Source of the DNA: Streptoverticillium olivoreticuli subsp. olivoreticuli
GTDB taxonomy: Bacteria > Actinomycetota > Actinomycetes > Streptomycetales > Streptomycetaceae
Assembly: GCF_003391135.1 (NCBI RefSeq)
Contig: NZ_CP031455.1
Span: 8,521,501-8,585,500 of the forward strand
Direction of reading: 5' to 3'
Length of the DNA stretch: 64,000 nucleotides
Shown here: positions 16,170-25,099 of the stretch, one piece after another
Layout: every line of letters starts with the position of its first letter
Numbering within the stretch: position 1 is the stretch's first letter
Made by a program: the position numbers and the translations under genes
The notes under the pieces: model-generated
Database searches by the model: none
What the model was told of the DNA's origin: nothing
What the model saw: the letters and a program-made list of their open reading frames with translations, nothing else

Positions 16170-16689
16170 CGAGCGTGGTCACGCCCTTCGCGCCCGTGAA
16201 GCCAGTGGTCAGGCACTGCAGTACCCCCGGTTGCGGAAGCGTGATGACCTGCACCGCGGTCCGGCCCAGGAAGCGGCCTCGGGTGACAGTGCCGGTGATC
16301 GTGGTGACGACCTGACCCGCCACGGCGGTGCTGCTGCCGTCGGCCTCGACGACGCTGCTGTCGCCGGTGTCCCATGCGAAGGTCCGCTGTTCCTTGAACC
16401 CGCCGAGGAGATCGTTGCAGCCGGCGGAGAGGGAGAAATGCTCCCCGTACGATCCGCTCGTCACCTCGCCCGCACTGTCGACGCACAGGCCGAACCGCCC
16501 GACGGTCCTGACGTCGAATTTTCGTGGCAGGAGGGTGACCCCCGGGTCGTACGTGACGGACTCGGTTCCCTGACACTGCAGTTGCCCGGGTGGAGGCGGG
16601 TGGGCGGACGCCGGGGCCGGCACGCATGTGACCAGCGCGGTGACGGCCGCCAGGGCTACGGAACGCATCCATGATCTGCTGACCGTCAT
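16159..16689 (-). CDS. Small secreted beta-rich protein, 176 aa
   Basis: A Sec signal (SVALAAVTALVTCVPAPASAH) precedes a mature domain of about 140 residues. It has cysteines in QLQCQGTES, GLCVDSAGE, SAGCNDLLGG and VLQCLTTGF, which could form two disulfides, and a repeated beta pattern (QVVTTITGTVTRGRFLGRTAVQVI). No enzyme motif is visible. The order of Cys residues and the TGxVTxGRFxGxT segment are echoed in the secreted protein at 38551, so both probably belong to one uncharacterised exported actinomycete family. The start is ATG 16689. Confidence 0.7.
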   Translation of the reverse strand: MTVSRSWMRSVALAAVTALVTCVPAPASAHPPPPGQLQCQGTESVTYDPGVTLLPRKFDVRTVGRFGLCVDSAGEVTSGSYGEHFSLSAGCNDLLGGFKEQRTFAWDTGDSSVVEADGSSTAVAGQVVTTITGTVTRGRFLGRTAVQVITLPQPGVLQCLTTGFTGAKGVTTLVIA

Positions 16690-16908
16690 GCGTGGTCTCC
16701 TTCGCGGCGAGTGACGTGAGGTATGCGATGCCCCGTTCACGTACGCGCGAGACGGGCGCTCAGGAGTGAGGGAACACGAGCGGACTCGCGGAGGGCGCGT
16801 GACGGCATGCGCGCGCCCGGCCGCGGCGGGTCCTGTTCTCCGAACTCCTCGCCGTGAGTAGCCTGGTGGTGACCCTCCGACGCCACGCGGTTCCGACCCT
16901 GGAGTGTG

Positions 16909-17736
16909 ATGGACGCCTTGGAGATCGGCACGCTGGAAGTGCCCGGCGCCAGGCTCTACTTCGAAGTGCGCGGCACGGGGCCGCTCCTGCTCCTCATCGC
17001 GGGCGGCGGCCTCGACGCGGCCGTCTTCGGGCGCCTGGCCGCCGTCCTCGCCACGGACCACCGCGTCATCACGTACGACCCGCGCGGCAACTCGCGCAGC
17101 TTGCTCGACGGCCCGCCGGAGGACCAGAAGGTCGAGGTGCACACCGACGACGCCTGCCGTCTGCTGAATCACCTCGCTGCGGCGGACGAGCGGGCGCATG
17201 TGTTCGGCAGCTGCTCGGGTGCGCTGGTCGCGCTCGAACTCGTCCTTCGCCACCAGGGCCGCGTCCGGTCGGTGATCGCACACGAACCGCCCGCCATGGC
17301 ACTCCTGCCGGACGCCGAGAAGCACCTGGCATTCTTCGAAGACGCCCACGAGGCATTTCTCCGCGAGGGTGTCGCACCGGCCTTGCGCAAGCTCCGGCCC
17401 GCATTCGGCGGACACCGCGCGCCGGCCCTGCCCGAGGCGCAGGACAACAACGCGTTCTTCCTGGCCCACATCATCCGGCCGACCACGCGCTTCGTTCCCG
17501 ATCTCACCGCGCTCGCCGCCGCGGCGGACCGGATCGTCATGGCGGGCGGCCGCGACTCCCGCACACATCTCATCCACCGTCCGGCGGCCGTTCTCGCGGA
17601 GTGGCTCGGCCGCGGACTCGCGGAGTTCCCCGGCGGCCACACCGGCTATGCGCAATACCCGGCCGAATTCGCCCAGCGGCTCGTCGAATTGCTCCCCGCC
17701 GCGACGGCTCCGGCCCCTTCACCGCTCCAGGGCTGA
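16909..17736 (+). CDS. Alpha/beta hydrolase
   Basis: 275 residues. Canonical order: LLLIAGGGLDAAVFGRLAAVL (oxyanion side), YDPRGNSRSL, nucleophile elbow VFGSCSGALVALEL with Ser in G-S-C-S-G, and a late His in FPGGHTGYAQYP. The last motif, GGH.GY, is typical of a common actinomycete hydrolase subgroup. The substrate is not known. The start could be GTG 16906 or ATG 16909, three bases apart. Only 3 bases separate it from the glycosyltransferase-like gene downstream, so the pair is an operon. Confidence 0.85.
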   Translation: MDALEIGTLEVPGARLYFEVRGTGPLLLLIAGGGLDAAVFGRLAAVLATDHRVITYDPRGNSRSLLDGPPEDQKVEVHTDDACRLLNHLAAADERAHVFGSCSGALVALELVLRHQGRVRSVIAHEPPAMALLPDAEKHLAFFEDAHEAFLREGVAPALRKLRPAFGGHRAPALPEAQDNNAFFLAHIIRPTTRFVPDLTALAAAADRIVMAGGRDSRTHLIHRPAAVLAEWLGRGLAEFPGGHTGYAQYPAEFAQRLVELLPAATAPAPSPLQG

Positions 17737-17739
17737 AGC

Positions 17740-18996
17740 GTGCGCATCCTGATGGGGGCCCAGAACTGCGGCTTCGGCCCGGCTTCCGAACTCGTCGCGG
17801 TCTCCCGGCTGCTCTCCGGCCACGAACGGGTATTCGTGGGCGACGGCGTGTCGGCGGTGTTTGCGCGGCGCAACGCCGACGCCTTCGACGACATACGCGA
17901 AGCCGCCACCCAGGAGACGGCGGAGGCCGGTTCCGCGATGGTCGATGACCTGCTGCGGACCGGTGATCTGGTGGTCTCGGTCATGGACGCCGCCTTGGTC
18001 GTGCGGTCCGTCGTGGCGCGCCGACCGGTGGTCATGGTGGACAGCCTGTTGAGCTTCTGGCAGGTCGGACGCCCGCTGACCGAGATCCGCGAGCTGTGCG
18101 CGAGCATGCCGCGCTCGTCCTTCGCCGCCGCCGACCGGCACTTGGAGGTTCTCTCACCGCACGAGCGCGTCGTCGCGGCCCATCTGCTCGCCACGCACAG
18201 CGTGGTCCAGAACTTCCCGGGCGTCACACGGCGCGCGGCCGAATTCGCCGCTCTCGAAACCGGCTGTGCGATGCACGTGACCGGCTCGGTCATCGACCTC
18301 GAAGGCCTGCGGAAGGTGCCGGGCGATGCCGAGCCGGAATACGACCTGCTGATCAACGTCGGCGGATTCAAGAATTTCCTCCTGGATTTCGACGTCAACA
18401 ACGACTACGTGCGACTGCTCCACCGATGGATCACGGATCTGCTGCGCGACTGGCACCGGTTCCCGCGCGTCCTGGTCTGCGGCGGGCCCTTCGGCGAGCA
18501 CCGGGAGCGGACCGTCTCCGTCGCCGGAAGGCGGGCCGACTGCTGTTTCCTTCCGCAGCGCGAACTGCTGAGACAGGTGGCAAGCGCCCCTGACTACCTG
18601 CTCGCCCCCGGACTCACGGCGCTCCACGAGGCGCTGGCTCTCGGGCGGCTGCCGCTGGCCATCCACGAACAGCACTACGCGCATGTCTTCACCGTGCGGC
18701 AGCTCGACGGCACACTCTTCGGCCGGACCGCCGGACGGTTCGCGGACGTCCTGCCGCGTCACCGGATACCCGAGGACGATTTCGCCGGGACGGCGGCCCT
18801 CGTGGAGATCGCGGGCCGGATCCGGGAGGACGACGAGCTCTACGCGCGATTCCGGCGCACGTTCAACGAACGGATCGAGCACTACGTCTCCCTCACCCCC
18901 GCACAGCGGCGCCAAGGCGTCGAGGAGCTCCGGGGCGTATTCGACGGTGATCCGGTCTCCTCGGTGATGGCCGGGATCGTCACCCACCCCGAATGA
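17740..18996 (+). CDS. Glycosyltransferase-like protein of unknown specificity, 418 aa
   Basis: The sequence has the feel of a GT-B fold: an N-terminal strand-loop (MRILMGAQNCGFGPASELVA), a strand-turn such as VVSVMDAALVVRSVV, an inter-domain stretch (YDLLINVGGFKNFLLDF), and a C-terminal half with RVLVCGGPFGEH and the acceptor-like run APGLTALHEALALGRLPLAI. The last resembles the nucleotide-sugar loop (PGxxTxxEAL) of GT-B enzymes. No close family was recognised, so the enzyme call is inference. It starts at GTG 17740, 3 bases after the hydrolase. Its stop codon lies inside the 33-bp inverted repeat that precedes the next gene. Confidence 0.55.
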   Translation: MRILMGAQNCGFGPASELVAVSRLLSGHERVFVGDGVSAVFARRNADAFDDIREAATQETAEAGSAMVDDLLRTGDLVVSVMDAALVVRSVVARRPVVMVDSLLSFWQVGRPLTEIRELCASMPRSSFAAADRHLEVLSPHERVVAAHLLATHSVVQNFPGVTRRAAEFAALETGCAMHVTGSVIDLEGLRKVPGDAEPEYDLLINVGGFKNFLLDFDVNNDYVRLLHRWITDLLRDWHRFPRVLVCGGPFGEHRERTVSVAGRRADCCFLPQRELLRQVASAPDYLLAPGLTALHEALALGRLPLAIHEQHYAHVFTVRQLDGTLFGRTAGRFADVLPRHRIPEDDFAGTAALVEIAGRIREDDELYARFRRTFNERIEHYVSLTPAQRRQGVEELRGVFDGDPVSSVMAGIVTHPE

Positions 18997-19025
18997 CATA
19001 GTCGTAAGTGTTACGGTTATGTCAT
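18993..19025. promoter_or_regulatory. 33-bp inverted repeat, probable operator
   Basis: Half-sites ATGACATAGTCGTAA and TTACGGTTATGTCAT are reverse complements at 13 of 15 positions with a 3-base centre. The element covers the stop codon of the upstream gene and lies 117 bases before the metallo-beta-lactamase-fold gene. Its length and the TTACG/CGTAA core suit a TetR-type dimer or pair of dimers, but no TetR gene is adjacent, so the regulator would act from elsewhere. Confidence 0.6.
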
Positions 19026-19141
19026 AGGGTCGAGGTGACGCCGGACCGGCGCCAGGCAGAGCGCCCGGCCGCGGCCTTGCCCGACACGGCGCTTCACGCA
19101 CCCCCTCCCACAGACACCGAAAGCCGAGGAGACGGTCCGCC

Positions 19142-19990
19142 ATGACCACACCCACGCCCCTGTCGTACGAGGTCTTCGTCTCGGACGGCACACCGAGGGC
19201 CGGTGACCAGCGCATGCCGAACGGCGACCCGATCGTGTCGTCACCGCTGTCGTCCACCCTGATCCACGGAGAGAGGGACGCCGTCCTGGTCGATCCGCCG
19301 ATGACCCGCGAGCAGACCGAGAAGGTCGGCGACTGGATCGAGCGGTCCGGCAAGCGGCTGGCGTACATCTACGCCACCCACGGGCACGGCGATCACTGGT
19401 TCGGTGCCGCGCAGCTCGTCGAGCGCTTCCCCGGCGCCACCGTGTATGCCACCGAGGGCACCATCCGGCTCATGCGCCGGCAGGCGACCGAAGGCCGTGA
19501 ACAGCTGTGGGACAAGGTCTTCCCCGGCCTGATCGGCGACACCACGGTGCTCGCCCGGCCGATCCCCGACCAGGGGTTCCTGCTGGAGGGCAACGTCCTC
19601 GAGGCGTACGAGGCCGGACACACCGACACCGACGACACCACGTTCCTGCACGTGCCGTCGATCGGCCTCGTGGTCGCCGGTGACATCGTCTACAACGGCG
19701 TGCACCCGTACATCCTCGAAGGCGGCGACGGCGGCCTCGCGGCATGGCTGGAGGCCATCGACCGCATCGCCGCGCTCCAGCCGCGCGCCGTCGTCGCGGG
19801 CCACAAGAACAAGGACCGCGCCGACGACCCGGCCATCCTGGAGGAGACCCGGCAATACCTGCGCGACGCCCAGCGGCTGCTCGCCGAGAAGCCGGCCCCG
19901 CGCGAGTTCTTCGACCGGATGATGAGGCTCCACGGCGACCGGCTCAACCCGGGCCCGCTCTGGTACGGCGCGCTCGGACTGCTCGGCTGA
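19142..19990 (+). CDS. MBL-fold metallohydrolase
   Basis: 282 residues. The metal-binding motif is intact: IYATHGHGDHWFGAAQL (HxHxDH), followed by EAGHTDTDDTTFL, an Asp in LVVAGDIVYNGVH and a late His in AVVAGHKNKD. This is the glyoxalase II/MBL superfamily; the substrate is not predictable, and members with this length include lactonases and hydrolases of thioesters. The start ATG follows AGGAGACGGTCCGCC. Expression is probably under the control of the inverted repeat at 18993-19025. Confidence 0.88.
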   Translation: MTTPTPLSYEVFVSDGTPRAGDQRMPNGDPIVSSPLSSTLIHGERDAVLVDPPMTREQTEKVGDWIERSGKRLAYIYATHGHGDHWFGAAQLVERFPGATVYATEGTIRLMRRQATEGREQLWDKVFPGLIGDTTVLARPIPDQGFLLEGNVLEAYEAGHTDTDDTTFLHVPSIGLVVAGDIVYNGVHPYILEGGDGGLAAWLEAIDRIAALQPRAVVAGHKNKDRADDPAILEETRQYLRDAQRLLAEKPAPREFFDRMMRLHGDRLNPGPLWYGALGLLG

Positions 19991-20088
19991 CGTGGCCCCG
20001 GCCCGGGGGCGCCGCCGGGGATCGGTGACACTGGTACCGACCGCGTACGGACCAGGCACCGCGGCAGGAAAAAGGAGGCGACCCGCCC

Positions 20089-20664
20089 ATGGAATGGCCG
20101 GCGACCGCACGTGGATCCCTCACCCCGGCCCCGGGCGGGCTCGCCTTCGTCCAGGACCTGCTCAACACCATCGCCATGGGCAAGCCGCGCATGCCGGACC
20201 TCCTGGACGACCTCGGCGCCGCGCAGGAGTGGCTCGACGCCGCACTGGCCTCCTGGACCCGGGCCACCGGCCGCCCCCACACGCCCATCACGCTCGACGG
20301 CCAGGACCTGGAAAAACTGCGCGCCTTCCGTACGGACCTCCAACGCGCGGTCCGCGCCGACGACGCCGAGCCCGCGCCGCTCACCACCACGGCCACGCTG
20401 CGGCTCGGCCCCGACGGCCGGATCCACGCAGACCCCCACGGCACCGGCTGGCAGCGGGTGGCCTCCCTGAGCATCGTCGAGACCTACGAAGCCCAGCGCA
20501 CCGACCTCTGGCGCCGCCTGAAGTCCTGCCGCAACGACCGCTGCGCGGCAGCGTTCTACGACCGCTCCCGCAACAACAGCGGCGTCTGGCACGACGTCCA
20601 CACCTGCGGCAACGCGGCCAACCTCCGCGCCTCCCGCGCCCGGCGCAGATCCCCCTCCGCTTAA
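20089..20664 (+). CDS. CGNR zinc-finger (ABATE domain) protein
   Basis: 191 residues. The N-terminal helical ABATE domain (LAFVQDLLNTIAMGKPRMPDLL) is followed by a C-terminal treble-clef-like zinc finger: CRNDRCAAAFYDRSRNNSG and then TCGNAANLRASRAR, in which the CGN..R signature gives the family its name. These are stress-linked putative transcription regulators in actinomycetes, and no target is known. It stands alone, convergent with the glutathione peroxidase gene. Confidence 0.88.
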   Translation: MEWPATARGSLTPAPGGLAFVQDLLNTIAMGKPRMPDLLDDLGAAQEWLDAALASWTRATGRPHTPITLDGQDLEKLRAFRTDLQRAVRADDAEPAPLTTTATLRLGPDGRIHADPHGTGWQRVASLSIVETYEAQRTDLWRRLKSCRNDRCAAAFYDRSRNNSGVWHDVHTCGNAANLRASRARRRSPSA

Positions 20665-20684
20665 GGCCGCGCCGCTCGGACGGC

Positions 20685-21173
20685 TCAGGCGGGGAGGTTC
20701 TTCTCGACGGCCGCGACGACCTCGGCGGAGTCCGGTTCGGCCTGCGGGGCGAAGCGGGCCGCCACCGTGCCGTCGGGGGCGATGAGGAACTTCTCGAAGT
20801 TCCAGCGGATGTCCCCGGTGTGGCCCTCGGCGTCCGCGGTGGTGACGAGTTCGTCGTACAGCGGGTGCCGCCCGTCCCCGTTGACCTCGATCTTCTCGGT
20901 CATGGGGAAGGTCACCCCGTACGTCGCCGAGCAGAACTCGGCGATCTCCTGCGACGTGCCGGGCTCCTGGCCCATGAACTGGTTGCAGGGGACGCCGAGG
21001 ACGGTGAAGCCGCGAGCGGCATACCGCTCGTGCAGCCCCTCCAGGCCGGCGTACTGAGGGGTGAGGCCGCATCTGGAGGCGACGTTGACGATGAGCACGG
21101 CCTTGCCCAGGTACTGCCGCAGGTCCGCGGAACCGCCCTGGAGCGCGTTGATCTCTACTTCGTGAACAGACAT
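20685..21173 (-). CDS. Glutathione peroxidase family protein
   Basis: 162 residues, the normal family length. Motifs: VNVASRCGLTPQYAGLEGLHERY with the peroxidatic Cys in place of selenocysteine, GVPCNQFMGQEPG with the Gln, and IRWNFEKFLIAPDG with the Trp of the catalytic tetrad. In actinomycetes, which lack glutathione, such enzymes usually take electrons from thioredoxin to reduce peroxides. The start ATG is 21173. It stands as a single-gene unit. Confidence 0.93.
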   Translation of the reverse strand: MSVHEVEINALQGGSADLRQYLGKAVLIVNVASRCGLTPQYAGLEGLHERYAARGFTVLGVPCNQFMGQEPGTSQEIAEFCSATYGVTFPMTEKIEVNGDGRHPLYDELVTTADAEGHTGDIRWNFEKFLIAPDGTVAARFAPQAEPDSAEVVAAVEKNLPA

Positions 21174-21217
21174 GTGACCGGATGCTAGCCGGGTACCCGG
21201 ACGAACGGCAGACCGGG

Positions 21218-21871
21218 CTATGTCCGCGCCGACGACCGGGAGAGCACGGAGCGGAACTCCTCGGCCGTGGTCAGCACGGCATCGCCCGCGAAGCGGAGCG
21301 CCGCCAATGAGTGCTCGGCGGCCTCCGTGTCGCCCGCCCCACAGGCATCGGTGATCACGACCGGGATATAGCCGAGGTCCGCCGCGTGGCGCACGGTGGG
21401 CTCGATCCCGATCTCCATGGCGACACCGACGACGGCCACGGTCGTGATCCCGCAGTCGCGCAACGCGATGTCGAGCCACGTCCCCTCGAACGCCGACATG
21501 GTGATCTTGTCCACCACCGCCTCGCGGTCCGTGGGCCGCAGCTCGGGGAGGAGCTGGGTGTGCGCGGCGTGCGGCGGGAAGGGGGACAGCACATCGGTCG
21601 CCCGCTCGGCCCGCTGCCACCCCCGCCACATGCGCAACTGGGAGACACCCATCAGCTCGACGGGAAGCGTGACATGGCGCAGGAAGTACGTACGGACCCC
21701 CGCGGCGCGGGCGGCCCCGACCACCTCCGTCACCCGGCTGACGACACGGTCACGCTCACCGATCTGCTCCAGGATGCCGACCTGCATGTCGTACACCAGC
21801 AGTGCCAGGCGCTGCGGGTCGCACGCCTCCTCGAGCGAACGGGGAACGGCCAGCCCACTTCGTTCATCCAT
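21218..21871 (-). CDS. Isochorismatase-family cysteine hydrolase
   Basis: 217 residues. The fold is recognised by LALLVYDMQVGILEQ (catalytic Asp), VDKITMSAFEGTWLDIAL (Lys) and the cis-peptide region TTVAVVGVAMEIGIEPTVRHAADLGY. At the place where family members normally have the nucleophilic Cys (GxxTxxCV..T), this protein reads AMEIGIEPTVR with no Cys, so the usual Cys-Lys-Asp triad looks incomplete and the protein may be inactive or altered. The substrate is unknown. It is divergent from the membrane protein gene at 22073. Confidence 0.8.
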   Translation of the reverse strand: MDERSGLAVPRSLEEACDPQRLALLVYDMQVGILEQIGERDRVVSRVTEVVGAARAAGVRTYFLRHVTLPVELMGVSQLRMWRGWQRAERATDVLSPFPPHAAHTQLLPELRPTDREAVVDKITMSAFEGTWLDIALRDCGITTVAVVGVAMEIGIEPTVRHAADLGYIPVVITDACGAGDTEAAEHSLAALRFAGDAVLTTAEEFRSVLSRSSART

Positions 21872-22072
21872 GGACGCGACGCTATCCGCTGTCCCGCCCG
21901 CGGCCGCGCATACGCGCGGACGCGATGGGGAACTTGCACAGTCCTGACCGAACTCACACCCCGAGCACGCGCGTTGCGGGGTACAACCGCAATGCGGGCG
22001 GAGTCGGGCAGCGAGCCGCTCACCCCGCCGGACGCGACCGTGGGGCCCGGCCCCTCGACAGGAAGTCAGGTC

Positions 22073-22573
22073 ATGACGATCTATCAGCATCTGCCCCACC
22101 CGCACATCGCCGCACGGGACGCCCGGGGACCGGTGAAGGTCACCGACCAGCACCCGCGCGGCAGCGCGGTCACGCGGTTCAACACCAAGGTCGCGATCGT
22201 CGTCACGCGGGCGGTCGGCAGCATGTGGTGCGCCTACGCCTTCGCGCTGTTCGACCTGATCAGCCTCCCGGACGCCATCGACGCCGGTTCGGCGGCCATC
22301 GTGTCCTGGGTGGCGCAGACCTTCCTGCAGCTCGTCCTGCTGTCCGTCATCATGGTGGGCCAGAACGTGCAGGCGGCCGCTTCGGACAAGCGCTCCGAGG
22401 CGACCTTCCACGACGCGAGCGCGACCCTGCACGAGATGGCGCACCTGCAGGGCCACCTCGCCGCGCAGGACGCGCTGCTGACCCGGATCGCCGAGAAGAT
22501 CGGCCTCGAACCGGTACCGGTCATCGACACCCCGACGGCCGACGAGCCCGAAGGCGAGCTCCCGGCCGGCTGA
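22073..22573 (+). CDS. DUF1003-like membrane protein, 166 aa
   Basis: Two hydrophobic segments (AIVVTRAVGSMWCAYAFALF and VSWVAQTFLQLVLLSVIMV) precede a cytoplasmic, Ala-rich helical part with VGQNVQAAASDKRSEATFHD and ALLHExxHLQxHLAAQD-like sequence. This arrangement and the IMVGQN motif match the DUF1003 family as found in Streptomyces; the function is unknown. The start ATG 22073 follows GGAAGTCAGG. It is a single gene convergent with the phosphatase gene. Confidence 0.65.
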   Translation: MTIYQHLPHPHIAARDARGPVKVTDQHPRGSAVTRFNTKVAIVVTRAVGSMWCAYAFALFDLISLPDAIDAGSAAIVSWVAQTFLQLVLLSVIMVGQNVQAAASDKRSEATFHDASATLHEMAHLQGHLAAQDALLTRIAEKIGLEPVPVIDTPTADEPEGELPAG

Positions 22574-22620
22574 CCGCCTCGTCCACTCGAGGTCGAGGAC
22601 GACCGCGACCGCGCCCGGAG

Positions 22621-23724
22621 TCAGTGGCCCGCGTCGAGCGTCACCGCGAGCAGGGCCATGTCGTCCGTGATGCAGCCACCGGTGTGGTGGCGCACATCGG
22701 TGAGGAGGGCGTCGAGGAGCGCGTCCGGGCCGGAGAAAACCTGCCCGGTCAAGCGGGCGCCGGGGTCGTAGAAGACCCCGGCACGGTTCCGCGCCTCGGT
22801 GAGGCCGTCGGTGTACAGGAGGAGTGTCGTCCCCGGGGGGAACGGCAGGGTGTCGATCCGGTCCTCGTCGGAGCCCAGCTCTCCCAGCGCCAGGGGGAGG
22901 GTCGGCTCGGAGGGTTCCGCGCTGCGCACCTCGCCGCCGTGCAGCAGCAGCGGCGCCGGGTGGCCGCGGTTGAGCAGCCGCAGTTCGTCGCCGGAGTGCG
23001 GGATCTCGGCGAGCACGCCGGTGACGAACCCTTCGGTCCGCTCGGGTCCCGCCCGCCGCCTCGCCTCCCGGAGCAGCGCCCGCTCCAGCCGGGCCGCGAG
23101 CCGGACGAGCGTGGGCTCCTCCTCGGCGGCCTCCCGGAACACCCCCAGCGCCACGTCCACCGCCTTGACGGCCTCCATGCCCTTGCCCCGCACGTCGCCG
23201 ACCAGGCAGCGCACGCCGTACGGAGTGTCCTGCACGCCGTACAGGTCACCGCCGATCTGCGCGCCTTTCACGGCCGACTGGTAACGCACGGCGATCCTCA
23301 GGTGCCCGATCGAGGCCGGTGGCTGCGGCAGCACGGCGCGTTGCACGGCGAGGGCGATCTTGCGGGCGGAGTGCAGCTGTGCGGCGCTGTAGTACATGAG
23401 GCGGTTGACGACGACGGCGAAGGCCGAAACGGTCGCGACCGCCGCCAGCTCGCTCCGCCCGCCGGAATCCCCGAGGAAGCCGAAGTGGGTGAGCAGCGCG
23501 GCGTCGGCGGCACAGGCGCCGATGCCCGCCAGGATCGTCGCGCGCAGCGACAGCAGAGCGGCGGCCGTCATCGGTGCCGCCGTGTAGAAGGCCTCGGCGC
23601 TGAAGTGCGGGGAGGTGTTGTAGTCGAGGAGGGCGCCTGCGCAGAGCAGCAGGACGGGCAGCAGCTGGAGGTGGCGCAGGCACCAGCGCCCCACGGCAGT
23701 GCGCCTCGCGCCCGGTGCCCTCAC
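22621..23724 (-). CDS. Membrane-anchored SpoIIE-type PP2C phosphatase
   Basis: 367 residues. About four N-terminal membrane helices (LLPVLLLCAGALLDY, AAALLSLRATILAGIGACAA, LAAVATVSAFAVVVNRL) are followed by a PP2C/SpoIIE catalytic domain from about residue 125: QIGGDLYGVQDT and CLVGDVRGKGMEAVK hold metal-binding Asp residues, with NRGHPAPLLL, LLYTDGLTEARN and ITDDMALLAV after them. Such enzymes dephosphorylate anti-anti-sigma factors in partner-switching systems that control stress and development. No sensor domain other than the membrane part is present, and no anti-sigma partner lies nearby. Confidence 0.9.
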   Translation of the reverse strand: MRAPGARRTAVGRWCLRHLQLLPVLLLCAGALLDYNTSPHFSAEAFYTAAPMTAAALLSLRATILAGIGACAADAALLTHFGFLGDSGGRSELAAVATVSAFAVVVNRLMYYSAAQLHSARKIALAVQRAVLPQPPASIGHLRIAVRYQSAVKGAQIGGDLYGVQDTPYGVRCLVGDVRGKGMEAVKAVDVALGVFREAAEEEPTLVRLAARLERALLREARRRAGPERTEGFVTGVLAEIPHSGDELRLLNRGHPAPLLLHGGEVRSAEPSEPTLPLALGELGSDEDRIDTLPFPPGTTLLLYTDGLTEARNRAGVFYDPGARLTGQVFSGPDALLDALLTDVRHHTGGCITDDMALLAVTLDAGH

Positions 23725-23845
23725 GTGCCCGCTCCCGCTCTTCCGCGCTGGTCGACACGCTCAAGCATCCTCGGGCCGGATGACGGCTGCCAGTCATGGG
23801 GCGGCCGTACGGGTGCGTACCGGATCACCGCGGGGCTCCACCGCA

Positions 23846-23865
23846 GGCTCGCCCTGGCGCGAGCC
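23846..23865 (-). terminator. Hairpin downstream of the P450 pair
   Basis: Arms GGCTCGC and GCGAGCC flank a 6-base loop, 37 bases beyond the stop of the second P450. It is a plausible end of the minus-strand RiPP/P450 transcript but too short to be certain. Confidence 0.4.
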
Positions 23866-23902
23866 GCCTACGGGGAACCGGACCCGGGACCGACCAGGGC
23901 GG

Positions 23903-25099
23903 CTACCGCAGCCGTAGCGGCAGGGCGAGCAGTCCGCGGTGTCTGGGGTTGGGCTGCCATCGCACCTCGTGCCCCTCGGCGAGCCGCAGGTCCGGGAACC
24001 GCCGGAGGAGGCCGGTGAACGCGATCTCGGCCTGCAGCCGCGCGAGCGGCGCACCGAGACAGTGATGGATGCCGTGCCCGAAAGCGATGTGCTTCGCGGC
24101 GGTCTCGCGGCGGATGTCGAACCGGTCCGGATCGTCGAACACGGCCGGGTCGCGGTTGGCGCCGAGCGGACAGATCTGTACGAACTCGCCCTCGGGGATC
24201 GTCACTTCGCCCACGGTGACGGGCTCGGTGGTGTAGCGCAGGGACGCCAGACTCGACGGCGACTCGTACCGCAGGATCTCCTCGACCGCCCCGGGCATCA
24301 GCGACGGATCGGCGCGCAGCATGTCGAGTTGGTCGGGGTGGGTGAGGAGGGTGTGGACGCCGTTGGCGATGAGGTTGACCGTCGTCTGATGCCCCGCCAC
24401 GACCAGGAGGAAGGCCATGGAGGTGATCTCGTCCTCGCTCAGCGCGTCGTCCGTGTCCCGGGCCGCTATCAGGGCGGAGAGCATCCCGTCGTCGGGGGCC
24501 TCGCGCTTGAGGGCGATCAGCGCCTTGAGGTAGGCGAGCATGCTCTCGGCGGTGAACACCGACACCTCGCCGTCGCCCTGGCCCCCGCCGAGCGTGTTGC
24601 CCCGCACGTGCAGCACCTCGTGGTCCGCGTCGGTGGCGCCGAACAGGTCGAAGGCGACCGCCACGGGCAGGGGCAGCGCGAACTCGCTTATCAGCTCCGC
24701 CTCCTCGCTGTCCCCCCACGTGTCCAGCAGCGCGGTCACGTGGGCCTCGATCATCGGGCGCAGCGCCGCCGTGCGCCGGGCGGTGAACGCCTTCTGCACG
24801 AGCTTGCGCAGCCGCGTGTGCTCCGGGGGATCGGAGTTGAGCATGTGCGTGAACAGCGCACCACCGGGCCCTTCGGTGAGCCCGACGTGCTGCCCGAACT
24901 TCCGTACCGCGTCCTGCTTGGACAGCCGCGGATCGGCCAGCAGTTCCCGGGCGTCGTCGTAGCGGGTGACGACCCATCCTTCGATCGCCGCAGGGCCGGG
25001 GTAGCGGACGTGGCGGACGCCGCCGTCCTCGCGCCACAGGCGGTGGACGGCGTGCGCCCGGTCGAAGTACGACGGGGACAGGATCTCAATCTCGGGCAT
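23903..25099 (-). CDS. Cytochrome P450 (bacterial class I type)
   Basis: 398 residues with all landmarks: I-helix FLLVVAGHQTTVNLIANG (Gln in place of the usual Glu), K-helix ExxR in VEEILRYESPSSLASLRY, and heme loop IAFGHGIHHCLGAPLARL with the axial Cys. It is soluble and needs ferredoxin and its reductase, which are not encoded nearby. Its ATG lies inside the end of the RiPP-type P450 gene (14-base overlap), so the two are co-translated. Position suggests that it tailors the same product, but it could also act independently. It resembles the P450 at 40063 in general sequence. Confidence 0.9.
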   Translation of the reverse strand: MPEIEILSPSYFDRAHAVHRLWREDGGVRHVRYPGPAAIEGWVVTRYDDARELLADPRLSKQDAVRKFGQHVGLTEGPGGALFTHMLNSDPPEHTRLRKLVQKAFTARRTAALRPMIEAHVTALLDTWGDSEEAELISEFALPLPVAVAFDLFGATDADHEVLHVRGNTLGGGQGDGEVSVFTAESMLAYLKALIALKREAPDDGMLSALIAARDTDDALSEDEITSMAFLLVVAGHQTTVNLIANGVHTLLTHPDQLDMLRADPSLMPGAVEEILRYESPSSLASLRYTTEPVTVGEVTIPEGEFVQICPLGANRDPAVFDDPDRFDIRRETAAKHIAFGHGIHHCLGAPLARLQAEIAFTGLLRRFPDLRLAEGHEVRWQPNPRHRGLLALPLRLR

